Source of the DNA: Phycisphaerae bacterium | GTDB taxonomy: Bacteria > Planctomycetota > Phycisphaerae > UBA1845 > UTPLA1 | NCBI GenBank assembly: GCA_016935885.1 | Contig: JAFGQA010000272.1 | Span: forward strand, 1 to 30,707 | DNA: 30,707 bases | Direction of reading: 5' to 3' | In this document: positions 26,224 to 30,707 of the stretch, piece after piece | How positions within the stretch are numbered: position 1 is the first letter of the stretch | Layout of the letters: each line of letters starts with the position of its first letter | Translations under genes and position numbers: made by a program | The notes under the pieces: generated by a model | Database searches by the model: none | What the model saw: only the letters and a program-made list of their open reading frames with translations | What the model was told of the DNA's origin: nothing

Positions 26224-26703
26224 ATGGGACTCGACAACTACCCGAAACGGTGCGACTGCCCCAAGCATTCGTACCCATCCAACGTGCCCGACTTCGGTGC
26301 CACTCACGGTCCAGACGAGCCGTGCCCATTCGAGAAGGACAACTTCCCGATCGGAATGGTGGGCACCTGCTGCTCGCTTCGCGGCAAGGCCGCGGCTCAC
26401 GAACTCGAAGCGCTCGGCGAAAACCGCCTTTCGGAACGCATGTACGAAGACATGTCCGCCGAGGAAGCGGAGGAATTCGCCGAAGAGCTTCGTGGTGCCG
26501 GTGACCGGCTCGAACGCGAGAACGCAGGCAAGGCCGACAAGCCCAAGGGTGCCGGCTGGAATGGCATCTGGAACAACCGGAAGAAGGAGTGGGAGTACCA
26601 AACCTACTCCACCTTCGAGGAGGCGCTCGCCACCATCCGCGAGGCCGCGCGCTGGTACGAGAAGGTCGCCAAGCTGGGCTACGGGGTGCACGCCTGGTAC
26701 TAG
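26224..26703 (+). CDS. Hypothetical Cys-rich protein
   Basis: 159 aa, not recognised. The N-terminal third has MGLDNYPKRCDCPKH, EPCPFEKDNF and GTCCSLRGKA: six Cys and several His that could bind a metal. The middle is acidic and helical (SAEEAEEFAEELRGAG), and the end is aromatic (WNGIWNNRKKEWEYQTY, ARWYEKVAKLGYGVHAWY). ATG 26218 would add two residues. The frame is open back to 25996, but that part is Arg/Ser-rich without domain character and was not included. The upstream bases lack a Shine-Dalgarno sequence. Codon use with strong third-position GC supports a real gene. Confidence 0.65.
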   Translation: MGLDNYPKRCDCPKHSYPSNVPDFGATHGPDEPCPFEKDNFPIGMVGTCCSLRGKAAAHELEALGENRLSERMYEDMSAEEAEEFAEELRGAGDRLERENAGKADKPKGAGWNGIWNNRKKEWEYQTYSTFEEALATIREAARWYEKVAKLGYGVHAWY

Positions 26704-27103
26704 CCATGGACGCGCCGGGTTCTGTCCATATCGCTTCTCCTGCCGCCGTGTCGGCAGGGAAAGCCGGTCGGGAACGCGGGCCGAGCCCAACGCCGCCCGC
26801 CTTCGCCAAGGTCCACGAGAAGCGGCGCGTGCATGGGCGGCTCGAAGCGGCACGGGGATGCCCGCCGAGAGCACGCCGCGCGCTCGCCGTCGGACTGGAC
26901 CCGCGCTTCGCGAGTGGCCGGATGATCGTCCGGCGTCTCCCGACCGGCAGACCCTGGCTTGCCGCCGCGGTCCCCTCCATGGATTCCGAAGAGTCTCCGA
27001 CCTGTCTGCTGGTTCGCCCTGCCTCAGACGGTGAGCGGCTGGGCGAGAGCGAGTCTTCGGGCCGTCGCTGGACCGGGATTCTCACTCTTGAACCCAACGC
27101 TCT
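26704..27103. other. Gene-free interval, GC-rich
   Basis: No convincing gene in 400 bp. All plus and minus frames give Arg/Pro/Ser-rich translations without domains. The 3' end (27077-27103) is the leader that also precedes the gene at 27749. Confidence 0.4.
27077..27103 (+). promoter_or_regulatory. Leader repeat copy 1 (upstream of small gene)
   Basis: GATTCTCAC at 27077 is followed by a C/T-rich stretch, AACCCAAC and TCT directly before the start codon. The same string order precedes the start at 27749. It has no Shine-Dalgarno motif and nearly no G. Function unknown. Confidence 0.4.
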
Positions 27104-27358
27104 ATGCAACCACCCACCCAACTACCCTCGACCTCCCTGCCGACCTGGAACGCGGCCGTACTCGCCGCGCTCCGGTCGTTCCCGGGTCCGGTCACCCTCG
27201 GTGTCCTATACACCAAGGTGCGCGGCCTGGCCCCGGGACTCGTCGCCGGCAATCCGCAGCACGCCGACGACAAGATCCGGCAGGTCGTGCAGCGGCTGGC
27301 TCGCCAGGGACTGGCGAACCACGTACGCAAGGGAATCTGGGAGGCCGCGCGGAAATGA
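27104..27358 (+). CDS. Small putative winged-helix protein
   Basis: 84 aa. PTWNAAVLAALRSFPGPVTLG and later DKIRQVVQRLARQGLANHVRKGIW fit a small winged-helix fold: a helix, a Lys/Gln-rich recognition helix and a wing ending in KGIWE. It is likely a DNA-binding regulator or accessory factor. The gene at 27749 starts in a similar way (PTWDDVVIAV), so the two may be diverged duplicates. No Shine-Dalgarno sequence; see the leader repeat just upstream. Confidence 0.6.
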   Translation: MQPPTQLPSTSLPTWNAAVLAALRSFPGPVTLGVLYTKVRGLAPGLVAGNPQHADDKIRQVVQRLARQGLANHVRKGIWEAARK

Positions 27359-27717
27359 GCCGCGCGTGGTGAACGCTGCCGCCAACCAGGGCGAACCGGG
27401 CCGGGCGGGCTCGGAGACCGGTGGGCGGAGGAGGGTGGGCTGGTCCAGCGCGGCTCGAGATCGTCTCGCTCGGCCTGACGCCCTGGGGATGGGCGCTCAC
27501 GCCGCCGCCGGCGGATCGAGGCTGAGATGTTCCGGCCGAGCCCTCCTCCGCTTCGCCGGGTTTCAAGAATTCGCCTGCCGTCAGTGCGACGTGCCCCCTG
27601 GGGCTTCCCGCGAAGACCGGCGCGCAAAACTCTCGACCGTGTCCTTGACCGGCCGCTTCCGCCTGGCGTGGAGCGAGCGTGGGCTCTGGGGCCACGGGAT
27701 CCGTTCCTGCCGGAACC
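27359..27717. other. Gene-free interval between the two small genes
   Basis: About 360 bp of GC-rich sequence with no recognisable gene. Long stop-free frames cross it, but their translations are low-complexity Arg/Gly/Pro and change character at the borders of the flanking genes. Confidence 0.4.
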
Positions 27718-27748
27718 GATTCTCACCCCTAAAGCCAACCCAACTCCT
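27718..27748 (+). promoter_or_regulatory. Leader repeat copy 2
   Basis: GATTCTCAC at 27718-27726, then CCCTAAAG, CCAACCCAAC and TCCT before the start codon. It matches the leader at 27077-27103 apart from a small insertion. Like copy 1 it lacks a Shine-Dalgarno motif. Confidence 0.4.
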
Positions 27749-27988
27749 ATGCCTACCGACCTCAGCACCGTCCAGCAGCCGACCTGGGACGACGTCGTCA
27801 TCGCCGTCAGCCCGGATCTGCCGGACCAATTCTCGTTCAGCCAGCTCCTGCGACAGACCCTCAGCCGTTTCCCGCACCTGTGCCTGCGTACGCCCGCTGT
27901 GGAGGATGTCCTCCGCGTTGCGGCCGATCGCGTCTTCGGGCACCGTGAGGGATCCGGACGGCCTTCGCGGAAGCCGGCCGCGAGCTAG
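27749..27988 (+). CDS. Small hypothetical protein, possible diverged copy of the 27104 gene
   Basis: 79 aa beginning MPTDLSTVQQPTWDDVVIAV, which lines up with PTWNAAVLAA of the upstream small gene, including the following Pro and the helix before a Leu-rich strand (FSFSQLLRQTLSRF). The C-terminal RQGLANHVRKG-like wing is replaced by RVFGHREGSGRPSRKPAAS, so this copy may have lost its wing by drift or frameshift. The shared leader supports duplication. No function can be assigned; it could be non-functional. Confidence 0.45.
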   Translation: MPTDLSTVQQPTWDDVVIAVSPDLPDQFSFSQLLRQTLSRFPHLCLRTPAVEDVLRVAADRVFGHREGSGRPSRKPAAS

Positions 27989-28612
27989 CAGGTGCGATCA
28001 GGCCAAGGCGGCAGCCCGGCGCGGGTGCGATCGGGAGGCTCGGCCCAGGGGGGCCGTGGCCGGTTCCGGCAGGACGTCCTGGCCCTGGCCGACAGAGCCT
28101 CCGGCGCGGGGATGCGCCAGATGGTTCCCCTCGGCTCGCTCCGACGCCCATCATGGTCCGACCTGCGCTCCCCTGGGTCCGAGCACCTACAGCGAAGATT
28201 TCGAAAAGGCATCCCCACCGGCGTCCGGTGGGCCAGTGCACATGACCCGGTCAGACGGGCGCGGCTGCAAGGCCGAACCCGTCCGGCTCGGAATCCGAAG
28301 GACGCGGCCGACAAACCGCTCGCGCGGCACGCGGGCCGAGATCGTAGGGCAGTACTTGTCCCGTCGAATCTCGGATCCGTGCGCTCGCCTGACGGCGGCA
28401 CTCCCCCACGGGGATGAGCCCTGCCAGGCGACCGCTGGAGCCATGGGCATCGAGGGCGCCTCGGCGCACCTCCGGTGCGGCTCCAAGGTGCCGGGCTTCG
28501 GGGTGGCCGCCCCCAGGGTTCCGGTCGGAAGCGTCGCCTTCAGGGGGCGCCTCTGGCTGGGCACGAGCCTGGCCCACCAGGGCGTCGGGTTATTGCGCGA
28601 GGGGAGTCGTTG
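27989..28612. other. Gene-free interval before the recombinase operon
   Basis: In 624 bp no domain-bearing frame was found. GGTGCGATC occurs twice (27991 and 28022). The last bases carry GAGGGGAG, the Shine-Dalgarno sequence of the next gene. It may contain decayed coding DNA or regulatory sites; nothing specific was seen. Confidence 0.4.
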
Positions 28613-28891
28613 ATGACGCCCAAGGGGCCAGCCCTCGCCAGGGTGTCGCAGCCGCTTAGGCGCAGTGCGGACGTCCGGACGCAGGCGCGCGACGCCAACC
28701 AGCCTAGCCTCGAGTCGATCCTTGTAGAGGAACGTGACGGGGCCGTCTACTTCGCCCGGATTCCTGATCTTGCTCACTTTATGGAAGTGCGCAGCCTGCA
28801 TCTGCACGCGGATGTGCTAGAGACTCTCTCCGACCTGGTTCTCTCTTTGGTCGGTGAAGAGGACGACGATGGCTCGGGTTCGCGTGGTTGA
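28613..28891 (+). CDS. Small hypothetical protein upstream of the recombinase
   Basis: 92 aa, not recognised. The N-terminal 35 residues are basic. The rest (SILVEERDGAVYFARIPDL, then HADVLETLSDLVLSLVG) alternates strand and helix like a small alpha/beta domain, and the acidic end is [21 protein letters not shown] just before ATG 28613 is a good Shine-Dalgarno sequence, one of the few in this part. Its 3' end overlaps the recombinase start by 23 nt, so the two are translated together. A role as a recombination accessory or directionality factor is possible on position alone. Confidence 0.55.
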   Translation: MTPKGPALARVSQPLRRSADVRTQARDANQPSLESILVEERDGAVYFARIPDLAHFMEVRSLHLHADVLETLSDLVLSLVGEEDDDGSGSRG

Positions 28892-30707
28892 AGACGCCGG
28901 TACCGCCGGCGAGGCCGTGACAGGTATCTATCTGCGGGTTACCGCCGAGGAGTCGGTGAAAACCGACCTCTCGCTCCCGAACCAGCGCCGACGCGGTCTC
29001 GAAATCTGCACCGAGCGCGCTTGGTCGCCGGTCAAGGTGTACCAGGAACCACGGCACGTGGGTGGCGACGAGCCCCCGACCAAGCGCCCGGCCCTCGCCG
29101 CCATGCTCGCGGACATCGAAGCCGGGCACGTGAAGCGCGTGCTCGTCCGCCATGACGACCGGCTGTGGCGCTCGACCGAGGTGCAGGACCTCATCCTGAA
29201 CGCGCTCCGGCGGAACACGGTAGAGCTGTGGACCTTCGCCGGCCAGCGGGAGCTGCGCTCCGCGGGCGGCCGATTCGCCATCAAGGTGCTGGGGGCCGCC
29301 GCCGAGCTCGAGAAGGGGCTCACGAGCGAACGGATCCGCGAGATGAAGCGCGGCAAGGCCCATGCCGGCCGCCTGGGCGGCGGCCCGCCGTCCTTCGGCT
29401 ACGCTTCGCAGTCGCGCGCGAAGCTTGAGCTGCTTCACCAAGGCATCGCCGAGGACGAGGCGCACCGGCTCGCCTGCGAGAAGTACCCGGTGGCAAGAAC
29501 CTGGTACATCGACGAGAAGGAAGCCGAGGTCGTCAGGCTCATCTTCAAGCTCTACATCGACGAGCGTTTGGGCACGCGCCGGATCTCACAGGAGCTGAAC
29601 CGGGTGGGCCACCGGCGCCGGAGCGGCTTGGTCTGGTGCCCGGTCAAGGTGGGCAGAATCGTCAACAACCCGGCCGTGGCCGGCTTCACGAGCTACGACG
29701 AGGAGGCCTATGCCAAGGGACTGCCATCGCGGGCAGCCCGCTATCAGCAGAACCTTTTCCCCGGGCAGCACCCGGCTATTGTCCCAGTTGAGCGGTGGCG
29801 CGAGGCCCAGCATCTCAAAAACGAGGAGAACGCCAAGCACGTCCGTACACGAAACTCAAAGGCGCGGATCTACCCGCTCACCGGCGTCCTCCACTGCGGG
29901 GTCTGCGGCGGTACGATGTCGGGGCGCTCCTCGGGCACGAAGCGCGCGCCGTACTACGTCTGCTCCCGCCGCAAGCACTACGGCCCCGCCGATGGATGCA
30001 CGGGGCCGTCCATGCCCATGCGGCTTGCGGACGAGGCGATTTGGGACTACCTCGGCGGGCTCTTCCGGACGCCGGATTCGCTGCAGGCCCTGATGGACCG
30101 CTTGAACCGCGAGCTGGGCGAGCACGCACCCGAGTTCGAGGCCCGGCTCCGGGAGGTGCGAACCGCCATGGCCGAGCTTGAGGCCAAACAACGCCGGTGG
30201 ATGGAGAAGTACGAGGCCGCGACAGACGACGCGGCGGCGGAGATCGTTTGGCAGCGGATCCGCGAACTCAAGAACCAGGAATTGGACCTGCGCCGCGAGG
30301 CCGAAGGCCTCGAAGAGCGGCTGTCCGCGCGGACGAAGCGGCAGCTCAGCTTGGAAGAGACGGCCGCGTACCTCGAGCGCCTCAAGGTGGAGCCAGCCGG
30401 CGAGGCAGTGCGGAAGCGCTCTTTCATCGAGAAGCTCCGCCGTTTCCACGAACTCCATATCCGTGTCCTCGACGCCCGTCGCATGGCCGTGTTCATGCGA
30501 CTGGATCAACCTAGCCCAGGGTCGAGGCATAAGACACCGACGGAGGCAGTCGGCTGCCGTGTAGGAATCATCGGAAAGGCGGCTACAACGTCAGGGCCGA
30601 GCCATGTGTACCCCGGAGAACCCGAGCCCGGTGGGCCGACGAACAGGACGTTGTGGCCGCCGGCCGCCGCGATCTCCAGGGCCCGGCGCGCGACCTCCTG
30701 GCCGCGG
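28869..30707 (+). CDS. Large serine recombinase (open at window edge; Thr in place of the nucleophilic Ser)
   Basis: At least 613 codons, with no stop before the window ends. Domain order is that of large serine integrases: resolvase-type catalytic domain (~18-165, with [24 protein letters not shown] and [22 protein letters not shown]), recombinase domain (~180-300, [31 protein letters not shown]), zinc ribbon ([11 protein letters not shown] at ~342, later [11 protein letters not shown] and GCTGPSM) and a coiled coil (~425-490). The family's catalytic Ser in YxRVS is Thr25 here (YLRVT), so activity is doubtful. The frame continues past ~30530 through the probable attachment site into sequence antisense to a comM-like gene, so the final residues are not native. 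It overlaps the upstream gene by 23 nt. Confidence 0.9.
   Translation, partial: MARVRVVEDAGTAGEAVTGIYLRVTAEESVKTDLSLPNQRRRGLEICTERAWSPVKVYQEPRHVGGDEPPTKRPALAAMLADIEAGHVKRVLVRHDDRLWRSTEVQDLILNALRRNTVELWTFAGQRELRSAGGRFAIKVLGAAAELEKGLTSERIREMKRGKAHAGRLGGGPPSFGYASQSRAKLELLHQGIAEDEAHRLACEKYPVARTWYIDEKEAEVVRLIFKLYIDERLGTRRISQELNRVGHRRRSGLVWCPVKVGRIVNNPAVAGFTSYDEEAYAKGLPSRAARYQQNLFPGQHPAIVPVERWREAQHLKNEENAKHVRTRNSKARIYPLTGVLHCGVCGGTMSGRSSGTKRAPYYVCSRRKHYGPADGCTGPSMPMRLADEAIWDYLGGLFRTPDSLQALMDRLNRELGEHAPEFEARLREVRTAMAELEAKQRRWMEKYEAATDDAAAEIVWQRIRELKNQELDLRREAEGLEERLSARTKRQLSLEETAAYLERLKVEPAGEAVRKRSFIEKLRRFHELHIRVLDARRMAVFMRLDQPSPGSRHKTPTEAVGCRVGIIGKAATTSGPSHVYPGEPEPGGPTNRTLWPPAAAISRARRATSWPR
30620..30707 (-). 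pseudogene. comM: comM/yifB-like Mg-chelatase fragment interrupted at Walker A
   Basis: The minus strand from 30706 reads [19 protein letters not shown] then [10 protein letters not shown], the characteristic ComM/YifB segment leading into the Walker A motif GPPGSGKT. After the codon for the last Gly (30620-30622) the reading changes to SPGYTW, so the conserved Lys-Thr is lost and the gene is cut there. ComM-type AAA+ proteins act as helicases in natural transformation, and this gene is a known target of integrated islands. The split marks the right end of the serine-recombinase element. The rest of the gene's 5' part lies beyond the window. Confidence 0.8.

Noticed and set aside
26589..28613. 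674-codon plus-strand open frame spanning several genes and intervals
   Set aside because: Arg/Pro/Ser-rich translation with no domain. It overlaps three better-supported genes in another frame; long stop-free frames are expected at this GC content.
28187..28807. 206-codon minus-strand frame in the gene-free interval
   Set aside because: No domain, Arg/Pro-rich, and it overlaps the start of the small gene that has a good ribosome site.
28779..29465. 228-codon minus-strand frame
   Set aside because: Antisense shadow of the serine recombinase catalytic domain.
1..30707. CRISPR array
   Set aside because: No regularly spaced short direct repeats were seen; the repeats found are two- or three-copy and far apart.

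Overview
The window is a GC-rich bacterial accessory region. It looks like a defence island built by successive integrations and bounded on the right by a chromosomal gene. Nothing seen fixes the species. The composition, the Shine-Dalgarno-poor starts and the split comM-like gene fit a high-GC, probably Gram-negative or uncultivated bacterium. No complete tRNA, rRNA, insertion sequence or CRISPR array was found.

Left part (1-3.6 kb): a lone PD-(D/E)XK nuclease-fold gene on the minus strand lies among three copies of a ~60-bp repeat that carries DnaA-box-like 9-mers. An excisionase-like gene and a tyrosine integrase follow, and then a minus-strand tRNA 3' fragment with a terminator.

Cassette 1 (3.8-7.2 kb): a TIR-APAZ gene overlaps a short Argonaute gene, which is the SPARTA architecture (guide-triggered NAD-depleting abortive defence). 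Near-identical 37-bp direct repeats, each accompanied by a tRNA-like T-arm, bracket it. A perfect 12-bp hairpin follows the operon.

Cassette 2 (7.6-23.0 kb): two divergent operons share a 57-bp control region with a perfect inverted repeat. Leftward run an AAA_13 (PrrC/RloC-like) ATPase with anticodon-nuclease-like features and a 1266-aa protein of unknown family with a nuclease-like N-terminus. Rightward runs a tightly coupled five-gene operon: hsdM (with an N-terminal XRE repressor domain), hsdS, hsdR, a YgjP-like metallopeptidase and a 918-aa HNH plus P-loop ATPase protein. The layout suggests a type I restriction system wired to a tRNA-cleaving backup and two large uncharacterised effectors, possibly all controlled by the HsdM fusion.

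Right part (23.0-30.6 kb): a mobility module of a TraD/VirD4/FtsK-like ATPase, a membrane zinc-ribbon protein, a replication-relaxation-family protein, several small unknown genes and a large serine recombinase. The recombinase's expected nucleophilic Ser is Thr. Its frame stays open into the antisense strand of a comM/yifB-like Mg-chelatase gene, which is interrupted at its Walker A codons. The element end is therefore near 30.62 kb.
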